From Fusobacterium mortiferum (GTDB lineage: Bacteria > Fusobacteriota > Fusobacteriia > Fusobacteriales > Fusobacteriaceae): DNA of 64,000 bases. Under the pieces are notes generated by a model that was not told the origin of the DNA, did not search any database, and saw nothing but the letters and a program-made list of their open reading frames with translations. A program made the position numbers and the translations under genes. This document shows positions 33,605 to 43,937 of this stretch, piece after piece (positions within the stretch are counted from its first letter, which is position 1; every line of letters starts with the position of its first letter). The stretch spans positions 1-64,000 of the forward strand of contig NZ_JACSNP010000004.1 in assembly GCF_016900045.1 (NCBI RefSeq). Reading direction: 5' to 3'.

Positions 33605-36600
33605 TATTTTACCTCAACATCAAAACCATTTAGATAAGCTCTGTACTCATTATTATACATTCCTTCAGCTTTTGTACCTGGAAGTTTATACTTTCCTTTT
33701 GTTACACTGTTTAACTTTATAAAGAAACTTTGTCCCTTCTTATCATAATTATTAAAATCAAAGAAGAAGTTTACTCTATCATCTCTTATATCCTCATACT
33801 CTAGATTACTACTCTCTATCTTCTCCTCTATCCATTGTGGTAGATTAGTGTTAAGTAATCTTGTGTTTTCAATCTCCCAACCACTAGGAATAATCTGTGT
33901 CAGAGCTATGTTATCAAGATAGAAATATCCTTTGACATCATCAGCTGGTAAAACCTTTAATTCCATATAGAAAGCTCTACCTTTTTCTAAAGATTTTACA
34001 TCTATCTCTTCTCCATTATCATCATAGAATTTTCTCTCTATCTTTATATTTCTACTTTCATCAGCTTGTGTGTAGTTAATTGGAATTCCTTCCCAGTATC
34101 TATTGACATAGATATCTTTTCCTATGACCTTTACACTCTTCATACCCTCTTGAGAGTACTCCCAAACTCCAGATTTATCTTTAAAGTCTATCTCCTTACC
34201 ATCTACTATTAGTTTTCCGCTTACCTCTTTTCCTTCACTACCCTTTACTACTTGAGCTATTGACATCAAAGAGTAACCTATACTTTGAGTAGATAACCAG
34301 TTTTGTGATTGAAGAGTTTTCAATATATCCTCATATAATTTTTTATCAATCTTTCCATACACAGTGTAGTAAGAGTTTAGAACAATAGCCTCATCTCTTA
34401 GTTTTGAGCCATAACTATCCACATAGTAATCAAATGGTTTCTCTTTTACAACAGTAGAAAGCTTATTAGCTATTGATTTTGCTATCTCATCCTCTCCTAT
34501 TATTGCATAGGCTGAAGCTAGATACCACTTAGATATATCATCTAGTTCTGATAAATTATTATCATATAGATAGTTCATCTCTCCAATTTGAGCCTCTCCT
34601 CCCAATGCTAATACATATAGAGTGTATGCTTTTAGATTTAAGTTATAACTACTATCTTTACTCTTCTCAATAGCAAAATTTAACCAAGATTTATATAGAG
34701 ACTCTGGGATATAGTAACCTTTATCCTTTGCTATAACCATAAAATGTCCAACATAGTTCGTTGCCCATAAATCACCATCACTATTTCCAGCCCAATAGCT
34801 AAAAGAACCATCAGGTAATTGGAAACCACTTAGTTTAGCTATACCCCCATTGATATTTTTTACAATTTGCTCCCTTGATAACTCCTTACTATCTGATAAG
34901 CTATCTATAAAAAGTTGTGGGAATAGTGTTGAAATAGTTTGCTCTATACAACCATAAGGATATCTTATCAACTCTTTTAATCTATTATCTATAGCTAAGA
35001 TTGGAGAAGATGATACTATAACTTTTCCATTACTGCTTCCTTTCACACTTTCCTTTGGAAATTCAAAGCTCTTTTCATCTTTTACATACTCTACATCATT
35101 GATATATGTGTATGGATTATCTGAAGTTACATCTATATTGATACTCTCCTCACTACTATAATTAGGAGATTTTATCTTCAATTTTGCCTCTTTGTTTCCT
35201 ATCTCATCTCCAACTTTTATATTGAAAACTACATCTTTACTCTCACCTTTTTTTAATTTTAGACCCTTAATATATCTTCTACCTAAAAATTCAAAGGCTA
35301 AATCTATCTCACCTAAATTGTCCTCTGTAGCAAATACCCTTATAGATGTTTGGAACTCATCTCCTACCTTTAAAACTCTTGGCATTGAGATATTAGCTAT
35401 GATAGGAGCCTTTACCTCTACTCTCTTTTGAGCCATTCCATAGCTCTCTTCACTAGCACCGGTTACCATAATTCTAATAGCCCCTGTATAATTAGGTAGC
35501 TCTAACTCTACACTTCCCTTTCCTTTCTCATCTGTAGTAAGTACTCCTCTATATATAGCTAGAGGCTCAAATCTTTCAGATTGTTCAAATCCAAAGGAAT
35601 TAGCTGACTTATCAAGTCTTACATTGGACATGAGATACCCATCTCCTCCCGCTGTCAATACTTGATTAACATCTCCAAAACTTCTACCTATTATCTCTGA
35701 ATAGTTATCATAAGTTGTAAGTTGTAATCCCTCTTTTTGATAAAAATATTCATAAGGGTTTGGAGTTTTAAAATTTGTAATCTGTAACAATCCCTCATCT
35801 ACAACTGAAACTGTATAGTCCATCTTTTTATTAGCTTCTACACCTATTCTAAATTTTTCATTTGGCTTTAAAACAACAGGAGTATCTAGGCTTATCTCCA
35901 ATTTCTTACTCTCATCTCTAACAACTATAGGTACTGCTCCATATAGTCTAATTGGTCTATCATTATTTGAATTTGCATATTTTTGGAAAAGAGTCACTGT
36001 AACATATCCATTTGGAAATAGCTCTTTATCTACATCAAATTCTACTGTATTAGTAGTTCCCTCTATATCCTTCCAATATCTTTTTAAAATTTTTCCAGAT
36101 TTCTCAAGAGTTATTAGGGCTCTTGTTCCCTTTTCTCCCTCAAATGTTATCTTTGCCTTATCTCCAACATTATACTCTTTTTTATCACTCTCTATCTTTA
36201 ACTTATCTATCTTCTTACTTATACTTGAATCCTGCCAAGTTGATACATATAGATTTATCCCAGCACTCTGTTTTGTCTCTGTATCCTCTACCTCTACAAA
36301 TACCTCTCCACTTCCCTCTATTTGATAGTCTATGATATATGGTTTATCTGTAGTTATAATCTCTTTTTCATAGAGTAGCACACTATTTTTATCAGTTTTT
36401 ATTGACTTTAGGAAAGTGTTATAATTGTAGTAATCCCACCACCAAGAGTACTCATTCTTATATACTCTATATTTGAGTTTTCTACCACTTACTAGTCTCT
36501 CTCCATCTTCAGAAACAGCTACTACCTGTAGATTTATACTATCTCCACTCTTTACATATCTATCCTCTGGATTTTCAATTCCAACATAGGAATCAAAACT

Positions 36601-38409
36601 ATTTATCTTGACATTATCAATAGCTATTACTGGTCTACCACTTGGCTCTATTACTCTAGTGACTATCTCTCCATTTAGACTTAAATTTTTAGGTATATTC
36701 TTTGATAGATTAAACTCTATCTTACCCTTTCCTTCACTATCTAACTCACCTTTTTGAACCATTCTTATATCTGTTATATAGGTAGTTGGATTCGAAAAGG
36801 TGAATTTTTTATATCTTTCAAACTCTACACTCTTTTCTCTTATTGTCAATTCACTTGAATATTTCAGATTTTCAGCTGGAGCTCCAAAAAGATATTGAGC
36901 TGTAATATCTCCAAATATATTCACTCCGTCACTTACCTTATCTGGAAATTCAGTCCCTACCTCTATCTTATATGGAACTATACTTTCTACTGGAATTTTT
37001 AGAGAGAATTTTTTATCCTTCTCTCCACCTACATAAACAGTAACCTCCCATACTCCAGTTTCACTCTCTTTCTTAGTATCAAAGGAATAGGTAAAAAATC
37101 CATTTTTTCCATTTTTAACTATCTCACCATCAATATACTTATCTCCTCTAGCAGTGAATACATCTATCTTTATAGGTTGTCCCTCTGGAAAAATCTTATC
37201 TCCATTTCTAGCTATTATTCCTATATTTACTCTATCCCCTGGTCTATACACTCCTCTATCTGAATATATAAAAGCTCTTATGTCACCATCTCTATACTCT
37301 CCATCTACTAAAAATCCATCATATGAAAGTTTAGAATCAGAAAGCTTTAGAATTGAAATCTCATCCTTAGATTGAGCTAAAACATAGAATATTTTATCTC
37401 CATTTTCAAAGGTAACTTCTCCATTTTTATCACTTTTCTTTTCAGATATAACTTGGTTATTTACACTTATAGCCTTAATTTCTATACTCTCTATAGGCTT
37501 ATTCTTTACAATATCCAATACATTTACAGTAAGTTTATTATCTCTCTCCTTTTGAGCTACTATTCCCATATCAGATATAAGAAGAGCCTTTCCTATCTTT
37601 CCTCTCTCTTCAAAGAAGCTCTCCCTTTGCCACTCTTCTACACCTTCTGGAAATTTATAATCTATTCCATCTTTATCAAAGGATAGCTCAACTATATATA
37701 CACCCTTATCATTTGTAAGATTTTCTAAAGCTATCTCATTTTGTGCCCAAACATTTTTCTTATAATCTAAATCGTAGCTTTTTTCAAATACAGTTTCTCC
37801 AACTTTATATAGATTACTCTGTACATAGTAACTAAAAATATTTCCATTACCTTTAAAAATAAAATCTTGTAAGAATTGAGTAGTATTATTGAGGAATATC
37901 TTCTTAACTTTAAGATTAACCCTCTTAACATTTATAGATTTAAAACTTACCCTATTTTTATTTACCTTAGGTAAAATTATCCCCTCATTAGAGAAAATTA
38001 ACTTAGGCTCTACATCTTTAAATTTTATACTTTCCTTTAGATTTTCCTCTAAAAGTGATTTTTCTCCCTTTATTCCCTTTAATAGCTCTATTTCATACTC
38101 ACTATTCGTATCAAAATTTCCTGTAATTATAAGATGCTCCCTCATCTTTAAAACTTTATACTCTATATTAGGAGTAATTTTTATATAACTTTTTAAATTT
38201 TCAGTAGCTATATTTTCATTAAAAGCTATGTCTACACTTGGATTTTTTCCACCAGTTGTAGATACACTCTTTATCTTTAAACTCTCTTTTACCTCTTGAA
38301 CTATCTCCTTCTCTTCACTTGGGGCTATCTCTTTTTCCTCTACTCTATCCTTTTCTCCACCACAAGCAACTACTAATAAAGATAGTAACAACATCAAACT
38401 TTTCTTCAT
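33604..38409 (-). CDS. Bacterial alpha-2-macroglobulin lipoprotein
   Basis: This 1601-residue lipoprotein traps attacking proteases. It has a signal ending in LLVVACGG (Cys16) and a string of macroglobulin beta-domains. It has the MG/ANA features SDRGVYRPGDRVNIGIIARNG and NYTGAIRIMVTGAS, the thioester motif YPYGCIEQ (about residue 1150) and a C-terminal alpha-helical thioester domain. The thioester Cys and Gln are both present, so the covalent-trap chemistry should work. Length is typical of the bacterial YfhM type. It lies directly upstream of pbpC, and 15 bases after recQ. Confidence 0.95.
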   Translation of the reverse strand: MKKSLMLLLSLLVVACGGEKDRVEEKEIAPSEEKEIVQEVKESLKIKSVSTTGGKNPSVDIAFNENIATENLKSYIKITPNIEYKVLKMREHLIITGNFDTNSEYEIELLKGIKGEKSLLEENLKESIKFKDVEPKLIFSNEGIILPKVNKNRVSFKSINVKRVNLKVKKIFLNNTTQFLQDFIFKGNGNIFSYYVQSNLYKVGETVFEKSYDLDYKKNVWAQNEIALENLTNDKGVYIVELSFDKDGIDYKFPEGVEEWQRESFFEERGKIGKALLISDMGIVAQKERDNKLTVNVLDIVKNKPIESIEIKAISVNNQVISEKKSDKNGEVTFENGDKIFYVLAQSKDEISILKLSDSKLSYDGFLVDGEYRDGDIRAFIYSDRGVYRPGDRVNIGIIARNGDKIFPEGQPIKIDVFTARGDKYIDGEIVKNGKNGFFTYSFDTKKESETGVWEVTVYVGGEKDKKFSLKIPVESIVPYKIEVGTEFPDKVSDGVNIFGDITAQYLFGAPAENLKYSSELTIREKSVEFERYKKFTFSNPTTYITDIRMVQKGELDSEGKGKIEFNLSKNIPKNLSLNGEIVTRVIEPSGRPVIAIDNVKINSFDSYVGIENPEDRYVKSGDSINLQVVAVSEDGERLVSGRKLKYRVYKNEYSWWWDYYNYNTFLKSIKTDKNSVLLYEKEIITTDKPYIIDYQIEGSGEVFVEVEDTETKQSAGINLYVSTWQDSSISKKIDKLKIESDKKEYNVGDKAKITFEGEKGTRALITLEKSGKILKRYWKDIEGTTNTVEFDVDKELFPNGYVTVTLFQKYANSNNDRPIRLYGAVPIVVRDESKKLEISLDTPVVLKPNEKFRIGVEANKKMDYTVSVVDEGLLQITNFKTPNPYEYFYQKEGLQLTTYDNYSEIIGRSFGDVNQVLTAGGDGYLMSNVRLDKSANSFGFEQSERFEPLAIYRGVLTTDEKGKGSVELELPNYTGAIRIMVTGASEESYGMAQKRVEVKAPIIANISMPRVLKVGDEFQTSIRVFATEDNLGEIDLAFEFLGRRYIKGLKLKKGESKDVVFNIKVGDEIGNKEAKLKIKSPNYSSEESINIDVTSDNPYTYINDVEYVKDEKSFEFPKESVKGSSNGKVIVSSSPILAIDNRLKELIRYPYGCIEQTISTLFPQLFIDSLSDSKELSREQIVKNINGGIAKLSGFQLPDGSFSYWAGNSDGDLWATNYVGHFMVIAKDKGYYIPESLYKSWLNFAIEKSKDSSYNLNLKAYTLYVLALGGEAQIGEMNYLYDNNLSELDDISKWYLASAYAIIGEDEIAKSIANKLSTVVKEKPFDYYVDSYGSKLRDEAIVLNSYYTVYGKIDKKLYEDILKTLQSQNWLSTQSIGYSLMSIAQVVKGSEGKEVSGKLIVDGKEIDFKDKSGVWEYSQEGMKSVKVIGKDIYVNRYWEGIPINYTQADESRNIKIERKFYDDNGEEIDVKSLEKGRAFYMELKVLPADDVKGYFYLDNIALTQIIPSGWEIENTRLLNTNLPQWIEEKIESSNLEYEDIRDDRVNFFFDFNNYDKKGQSFFIKLNSVTKGKYKLPGTKAEGMYNNEYRAYLNGFDVEVK

Positions 38410-38424
38410 ACTTTCACTTCCTCT

Positions 38425-40338
38425 CTATCTTATTAAAGTCTCATATAGTATCTCTTTTAAACTCTCTAATTCTATATTTAATCCCAGTCTTTCTTTTAGT
38501 CTCTCAACTCTAATATCCTCTAACAACTCACATCTGTCACTTTCTATCTCAAGTCTCTTTATATCCTCATCGTTATAACTATTGATAACCTTAAGAAAAG
38601 TCTCTCCATAACTTTTAAACTTTTGATTTCCTATCCCCCTAATCTTAAGCATCTCCCATCTATTTTTAGGCTTATACTCTGCCATCTCTAAAAGTGTCAT
38701 ATCTGAAAATACTATGTATGGGGCTACTCCCTCCTCCTTTGCTATCTCTCCTCTCAACTGATTCAAGCTCTCAAATAGTGGGTCTTCAAAGTAATCAAAA
38801 CTAATCTTTTCATCAACTCTTCTGAAAACTGATATCTCATTTTTTAGTACCCTTCTTGATCTATCATTAAACTTTAATACTGGAAAACTTCCAGCACTCT
38901 GTTCAAAATATCCTTCAGATATTAAGAAATTTACAAACTCCTCTATCCAAACAATATCCCTATCCTTCATTATTCCAAAAGTTGATAGCTTATTAAACTC
39001 CTTTCTATCCATCTTTGTGTCACTTCTACCATAGAGAATATTCACAAGGGTAGATATCCCTATGCTCTCCTTAGCTCTTCCAATACATGAAATTACTTTT
39101 TGAGCTTCTATTGTCAAATCCTCCACATTTTTAAGTGTTTTACAATTTCCACACTTACCACAGTAGTTTTTTATTCTCTTATCTCCAAAGTATTTTAGGA
39201 TATACTCTCTGTAACAACTCTCAAGATAGGCATACTCTACCATAATATCTAATTTCTTTATCTTCTCTCTCTTTAACTCATCCTCAGTTTCCTCATTACT
39301 ATCTATCAAAAAAGTTTGAGTACTTACATCCTCTTCAAAGAACATGAGTATAGCCTCTGCTGGAGCTCCATCTCTTCCAGCCCTTCCAGCCTCTTGATAG
39401 TAACTCTCCATATCCTTTGGTATATTTCTATGTATTACAAACCTTACATTTGATTTATCTATCCCCATACCAAAGGCATTCGTAGCTACCATTATTTTTA
39501 TCTCATCATTGAGGAATTTTTCCTGATTTTCCTTTCTCTCCTCTTCACTCAAACCTGCATGATATTTACCTACCTCTATATCTCTTAATTTCAAATAAGC
39601 ATATAGATTATCTACTTCTTTTCTTGTAGAAGCATAGATTATTCCAGATTTTCTTGGAGCTTTTTTTAGATAATCTACAATGTAAGCTTCTGGTACTACA
39701 TTTTTTACCACTTTAAAAAATATATTCTCCCTATCAAATCCATGTACATAGACGAAGGGGTCTTTCAATGTAAGCTTCTCCTCAATATCTCTTCTTACAT
39801 CCTTTGTGGCTGTAGCTGTCAAAGCTAATATCTGTACCCTCTGTCCTATCTTTTGCATAAAATTTGGTATCTCTAAATAGCTCTTTCTAAAATCATGCCC
39901 CCATTGAGATATACAGTGAGCCTCATCTACAGCTATCAATGAGATTTTAAACTTTTTTATAAACTCTACAAACTTATCATTAGCTAATCTCTCTGGGGCT
40001 ACATAAACTATTTTTGCTTCCCCTCTCTGTATCTTTCTAATACTTGCTAAGTAATCCTCTTTAGAGAGTGTCGAGTTTATATATACACTCTTTACTCCAA
40101 GTAGTCTTAAGCTATCAACTTGGTCCTTCATCAAAGAGATAAGAGGTGATATTACTATCGTAATCCCTTTAAATAGAAGTGCTGGTACTTGATAACATAT
40201 AGATTTTCCACCACCGGTACTCATTACACCGAGGGTATCCCTTTTACTTAGAACAGAATCTACTATTATCTCCTGCCCTCTTCTAAAATTCTCATATCCA
40301 TATATCTCTTTTAAAAGTTTTCTCGCTTCTCTTATCAT
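38425..40338 (-). CDS. recQ: ATP-dependent DNA helicase RecQ
   Basis: RecQ unwinds DNA 3' to 5' in recombination and replication-fork repair. The 637-residue protein has motif 0 YENFRRGQ, Walker A STGGGKSICYQ (about 40-50), the DEAH box AVDEAHCISQWGHDFR, LALTATAT, and motif VI YYQEAGRAGRDG. It also has the RQC zinc-site cysteines (CYREY, CGKCGNC near 375-400) and a C-terminal HRDC domain (about 515-590). Length and domain order are normal. It lies 17 bases after nrdJ. Confidence 0.97.
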   Translation of the reverse strand: MIREARKLLKEIYGYENFRRGQEIIVDSVLSKRDTLGVMSTGGGKSICYQVPALLFKGITIVISPLISLMKDQVDSLRLLGVKSVYINSTLSKEDYLASIRKIQRGEAKIVYVAPERLANDKFVEFIKKFKISLIAVDEAHCISQWGHDFRKSYLEIPNFMQKIGQRVQILALTATATKDVRRDIEEKLTLKDPFVYVHGFDRENIFFKVVKNVVPEAYIVDYLKKAPRKSGIIYASTRKEVDNLYAYLKLRDIEVGKYHAGLSEEERKENQEKFLNDEIKIMVATNAFGMGIDKSNVRFVIHRNIPKDMESYYQEAGRAGRDGAPAEAILMFFEEDVSTQTFLIDSNEETEDELKREKIKKLDIMVEYAYLESCYREYILKYFGDKRIKNYCGKCGNCKTLKNVEDLTIEAQKVISCIGRAKESIGISTLVNILYGRSDTKMDRKEFNKLSTFGIMKDRDIVWIEEFVNFLISEGYFEQSAGSFPVLKFNDRSRRVLKNEISVFRRVDEKISFDYFEDPLFESLNQLRGEIAKEEGVAPYIVFSDMTLLEMAEYKPKNRWEMLKIRGIGNQKFKSYGETFLKVINSYNDEDIKRLEIESDRCELLEDIRVERLKERLGLNIELESLKEILYETLIR

Positions 40339-40355
40339 CTTTTTCCTTTCTACAA

Positions 40356-42626
40356 CTATTCACACTTAGAGTAGCCACAGTTCCTACAAGTGTAACACCC
40401 ACCAGTAATCTCCAGTTCTACTCCACACTCTGGACAGATTATCTTCTTACTCTCTGCCTCTTTCATCAACTTTTGTTCCTCTCTATCTTCTGCATCTATC
40501 TTCTGCATAGCCTCACTATGTTTATTAAGCCCCATATCCTTTTCAAACTTCTTTAAAACATTTAATATTGCCGATGGACATGTACTTCCCTGACTTACAT
40601 CTAAATTCTTACTTCTTGCCACTGCAAATGATGTACAACCACTTACTCCATCTATAGCATCTTCAAGCATAAACAGATTTCCACCAAGTCTCAATATTCC
40701 AGACATATATATAGCCACAGCTTGTATATTTTTTTCACAACCACCTGTTCCACTTCTAATTACATATATATCTTGTATAGCTCTCTCACTTGGTGAGTAT
40801 CCTATCATTACTTTCAACTTTCCACATCCAATCCTCATCTTGTTTGGATAGTAGATAGTATCTGGAGCTATTGGTTTTAACTCTCCTCTTGGTATACTCT
40901 CCATCTTACTTTTTAAAGCATCCTCTACATTTTTTTCCTTTTTATCCTCAACAGTTAGTATTCCCTCTCTATCACAACCAGCACGGTATATTGTCATTCC
41001 CTTTAGACCATTTTTCCAACCTTCAATATATAGATGCTCCACCTCTTCTACAGAAACCTTATTCACTAAGTTTATTGTCGAAGATATACTAGCATCTATT
41101 CTTTTTTGCCATACTCCCTGCATCTTTATTCTCTCATATGGATTTAAATTTTGAGCTGTGACAAAGTACTCTGGTAGTTCCTCCTCTGATTCCAATCCAT
41201 TCTCTTCCATATATTTTTTAACTATAGGTATGAAAACTTTATAGTAAACATCCTCCCCATGTAAGCTCTCTGTCTTTCTTGTAAATGAGAAGGCAAAGTT
41301 AGGCTCTATCCCTGTACTTATCTCCAACATAGTTCCTATTGAACCAGTTGGTGCTATAGTTAGAAGTTGAGAGTTTCTAAGTCCATATTTTTTTATCAAC
41401 TCGATAGTCTCTTCGCTAGCATTTTCCAATAAAAATGGAGATTTCAATATCTTCTCCTCTCTATATCTTGGAAAAGCTCCACTCTCCTTTGCTAAGATAG
41501 CACTTGCTCTTAAAGCTGTATCCACTATGGTTTTAGCCACTCTATCACAAAATTCCAAAGATTCCTGTGAGCCATACTTAATTCCTAACTTTATCAATAA
41601 ATCCCCTACACCTAAAACTCCAAGTCCTATCTGTCTCCACTCTTTTACAGATTCTCTTTGCTCCTCTAGTGGATGAAGAGGTAACCCCTCATCTAATACA
41701 TCATTTAAAGCCTTTACAGATTTTTTTACTGCCAATTTTAATTTTTCAAAATCAAAACCATTTTCTCCCACAAAACTAGGTAAGATTAGAGAACCTAAAA
41801 GACAACTTCCTCCAGCTGGTAGTGGTTCCTCTGCACATGGATTTGTTCCAGCATACTGAAAATCCTCATCTTCACTTAAAAGATTCCAATTTGAAATTCT
41901 ATCCCAGAAAAGTATTCCCGGTTCAGCAAACCTCCAGTTTTGAACAGCTAATTCCTTAAATAACTTCTTAGCATCTATACTCTTTTTTATAATCTCTCCA
42001 GTATCTTTTACCTCAAATACTGTCTCATAATTTTTACCTTCAACTACAGCTCTCATAAATTTTTCATCTACTCTAACTGAGATATTAGCTTTCTGTACCT
42101 TTGTTAAATCTGATTTTATCTTGATGAACTCCTCTACATCTGGATGGTTTACATCTATAGATATCATTAAGGCTCCTCTTCTTCCCTTTTGCCCAATTAT
42201 ATCCGTTGTCATATTGTATAGGTCCATAAAAGATATTGAACCAGTTGTATGTTTAGCTGAGTTGTTTACCTCTGCTCCCTTCGGACGTAACTTTGAAATA
42301 TCAACTCCACATCCTCCACCATAGGAATAAGTTCTTGCTAATTTTTTAGCTGTATCAAATATTGACTCTAGATTATCTTCTGGAGGAGTTATCACATAGC
42401 AATTACTATATGTTATCTTTCTTCCAAGTTTTGCAAGTCCTCTATTTGAAAGAATTCTTCCTGCAAATATAAACTCTTTATTCATAATCATCTCTCTTAG
42501 CTCACTATCTCCACCAGATACTCTATTTAGCCAAGTTTCAAAATTCTCTCCATCATATTTATATTTCTTCTTCCAAATATCAAGTCCAAGTTTATTATCT
42601 TTTCCAAGCCACTCTCTTATATCCAT
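40356..42626 (-). CDS. nrdJ: Adenosylcobalamin-dependent (class II) ribonucleotide reductase
   Basis: This 756-residue enzyme makes deoxyribonucleotides using coenzyme B12 and does not need oxygen. It has SNCYVITPPEDNLESIF, YSYGGGCGVDISKLRPKG, GRRGALMISIDVNHPDVEEFI and NPCAEEPLPAGGSCLLGSL (active-site Cys in the NxCxE-type loop), then a late APTGSIGTMLEISTGIEPNFA. The C-terminus carries a four-cysteine-pair metal-type motif, CPECGVELEITGG then CYTCRNCGYSKC. I see no cobalamin riboswitch upstream; the leader is short. It is the first gene of the nrdJ-recQ-alpha-2-macroglobulin-pbpC run. Confidence 0.95.
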   Translation of the reverse strand: MDIREWLGKDNKLGLDIWKKKYKYDGENFETWLNRVSGGDSELREMIMNKEFIFAGRILSNRGLAKLGRKITYSNCYVITPPEDNLESIFDTAKKLARTYSYGGGCGVDISKLRPKGAEVNNSAKHTTGSISFMDLYNMTTDIIGQKGRRGALMISIDVNHPDVEEFIKIKSDLTKVQKANISVRVDEKFMRAVVEGKNYETVFEVKDTGEIIKKSIDAKKLFKELAVQNWRFAEPGILFWDRISNWNLLSEDEDFQYAGTNPCAEEPLPAGGSCLLGSLILPSFVGENGFDFEKLKLAVKKSVKALNDVLDEGLPLHPLEEQRESVKEWRQIGLGVLGVGDLLIKLGIKYGSQESLEFCDRVAKTIVDTALRASAILAKESGAFPRYREEKILKSPFLLENASEETIELIKKYGLRNSQLLTIAPTGSIGTMLEISTGIEPNFAFSFTRKTESLHGEDVYYKVFIPIVKKYMEENGLESEEELPEYFVTAQNLNPYERIKMQGVWQKRIDASISSTINLVNKVSVEEVEHLYIEGWKNGLKGMTIYRAGCDREGILTVEDKKEKNVEDALKSKMESIPRGELKPIAPDTIYYPNKMRIGCGKLKVMIGYSPSERAIQDIYVIRSGTGGCEKNIQAVAIYMSGILRLGGNLFMLEDAIDGVSGCTSFAVARSKNLDVSQGSTCPSAILNVLKKFEKDMGLNKHSEAMQKIDAEDREEQKLMKEAESKKIICPECGVELEITGGCYTCRNCGYSKCE

Positions 42627-42657
42627 TTTATTACCCCCAACACTGTTATATGTATTT

Positions 42658-42686
42658 ATTATAACACTTTCTTTTTACTTTTTCAC
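42658..42686 (-). promoter_or_regulatory. nrdJ promoter with inverted repeat
   Basis: On the minus strand, GTGAAA (42681-42686) and TATAAT (42658-42663) are separated by 17 bases, with TGT before the -10. The -10 is part of an inverted repeat TGTTATA/TATAACA (about 42644-42666) that could be an operator. Confidence 0.55.
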
Positions 42687-42762
42687 TCTCTTATAGAAAA
42701 TATTATCCTAATCTTTTTCTCACTTTATTTTTATTTTAATTATTTAAATATCTTTTAATATA

Positions 42763-42771
42763 TGATATAAT
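42763..42771 (+). promoter_or_regulatory. Extended -10 promoter of mnmH
   Basis: TGA plus TATAAT (42766-42771), with a weak TTTAAA 17 bases upstream. It lies about 38 bases before the start. Confidence 0.6.
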
Positions 42772-42808
42772 ATACATTAAATTACTAAAAAAATAAGGAG
42801 AAACCAAG

Positions 42809-43864
42809 ATGAAAACAATAAGTTTTGAAGAGTTTTTACTAGAGGAAAATGCTGTATTGATAGATGTTAGAACGCCAAAGGAGTTTTTATTAGAAAAAAT
42901 ACCTAACTCTGTAAATGTTCCTGTACTACTTGATGAAGAGAGAGTTATTGTTGGTACTACCTATGTTCAAGTGTCAAAGGAGCTAGCTAAGAAAAAGGGA
43001 GTTGAGTTTATATCTAAAAGATTACCAGAGATTTTTGAACAGATACAAGAGCTTTCAAAAAAATACTCTAAACTTATTTTTATGTGTGCCCGTGGTGGTA
43101 TGAGGAGCTCATCTATGACATCTCTATTTGCTAGTCTTGGTTATAAGGTTGCAAAACTTGAAGGTGGATATAAAGCTTATAGAGAATTTATTAATCAAAT
43201 TATACCTAAAGCTAATGAAGGGTTTAAATATATTGTAGTGCATGGAAGAACTGGAGTAGGTAAAACAAAAGTTTTAAATAAGATGGCTGAACTTGGAGTT
43301 TCTGTAATGGACCTTGAGAAGATGGCTGCACATAAAGGATCTTTTTTTGGTGCTTTAGGTGAGAAGTTACCTCAAAGTCAAAAGAGATTTGATGGAGAAA
43401 TTTTTGAATTTTTGAGAACTTGTAAAACTAAGTATATAGTTGTAGAAAGTGAAAGCAAGAGAATTGGAAATTTATATGTTCCAGAGCCAATATATGAATC
43501 TATGACTAATGGAATACATATTTTTATTGATACCTCTATTACTAATAGATTGGATATTTTAATGGAGGACTATACCCATGTTCCAAGTGATGAGATTGAA
43601 GAGTGTATTAAAAAAGTTGCCCGTTATGTTTCTAAAGAAAAAACTAATAACTATCTTAGACTTTTAAACGAGGGAAAATTGAGAGAACTTGGAGAAATTT
43701 TAATTGAACAATACTATGACCCTCTTTATGAGGTAAGTATTGATAAGCACGAGTTTAAATTTTCTCTAACTTATGAAGATATGGATAGCTGTGCTAAAGA
43801 ACTTGCTGATTACTTCTTTAAACTTGAAGAAGAGATTTCTTCCTCTTCAAATATTGAACTTTAA
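42809..43864 (+). CDS. mnmH: tRNA 2-selenouridine synthase MnmH/SelU
   Basis: MnmH replaces sulfur by selenium in the wobble 2-thiouridine of some tRNAs, through a geranylated intermediate, using selenophosphate. The 351-residue protein has an N-terminal rhodanese domain (about 1-125) with the catalytic cysteine in FMCARGGMRSSS (Cys93). It is followed by a P-loop domain with GRTGVGKT (146-153) and LEKMAAHKGSFFGALG. Length and order fit. It has a clear AAGGAG ribosome site and is a single-gene unit between divergent nrdJ and a convergent lipoprotein gene. It implies selenium metabolism (SelD) elsewhere. Confidence 0.95.
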   Translation: MKTISFEEFLLEENAVLIDVRTPKEFLLEKIPNSVNVPVLLDEERVIVGTTYVQVSKELAKKKGVEFISKRLPEIFEQIQELSKKYSKLIFMCARGGMRSSSMTSLFASLGYKVAKLEGGYKAYREFINQIIPKANEGFKYIVVHGRTGVGKTKVLNKMAELGVSVMDLEKMAAHKGSFFGALGEKLPQSQKRFDGEIFEFLRTCKTKYIVVESESKRIGNLYVPEPIYESMTNGIHIFIDTSITNRLDILMEDYTHVPSDEIEECIKKVARYVSKEKTNNYLRLLNEGKLRELGEILIEQYYDPLYEVSIDKHEFKFSLTYEDMDSCAKELADYFFKLEEEISSSSNIEL

Positions 43865-43896
43865 AATATAATAGATAAAAACCTATTAATTAATAA

Positions 43897-43918
43897 CCCA
43901 GCTATCTAAATAGCTGGG
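43897..43918. terminator. Hairpin between convergent genes
   Basis: CCCAGCTAT and ATAGCTGGG form a perfect nine-base stem with the loop CTAA. Both flanks are AT-rich, but neither has a long pure T-run, so termination strength is uncertain. Confidence 0.7.
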
Positions 43919-43937
43919 CTATTAACTTTCTGGTACT

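Noticed and set aside
36123-36335. Plus-strand frames inside the alpha-2-macroglobulin, pbpC and recQ genes
   Set aside because: They are antisense shadows caused by biased codon use, with no ribosome sites or recognisable domains.
42627-42808. Cobalamin riboswitch before nrdJ
   Set aside because: The leader is short and contains none of the conserved B12-box elements.
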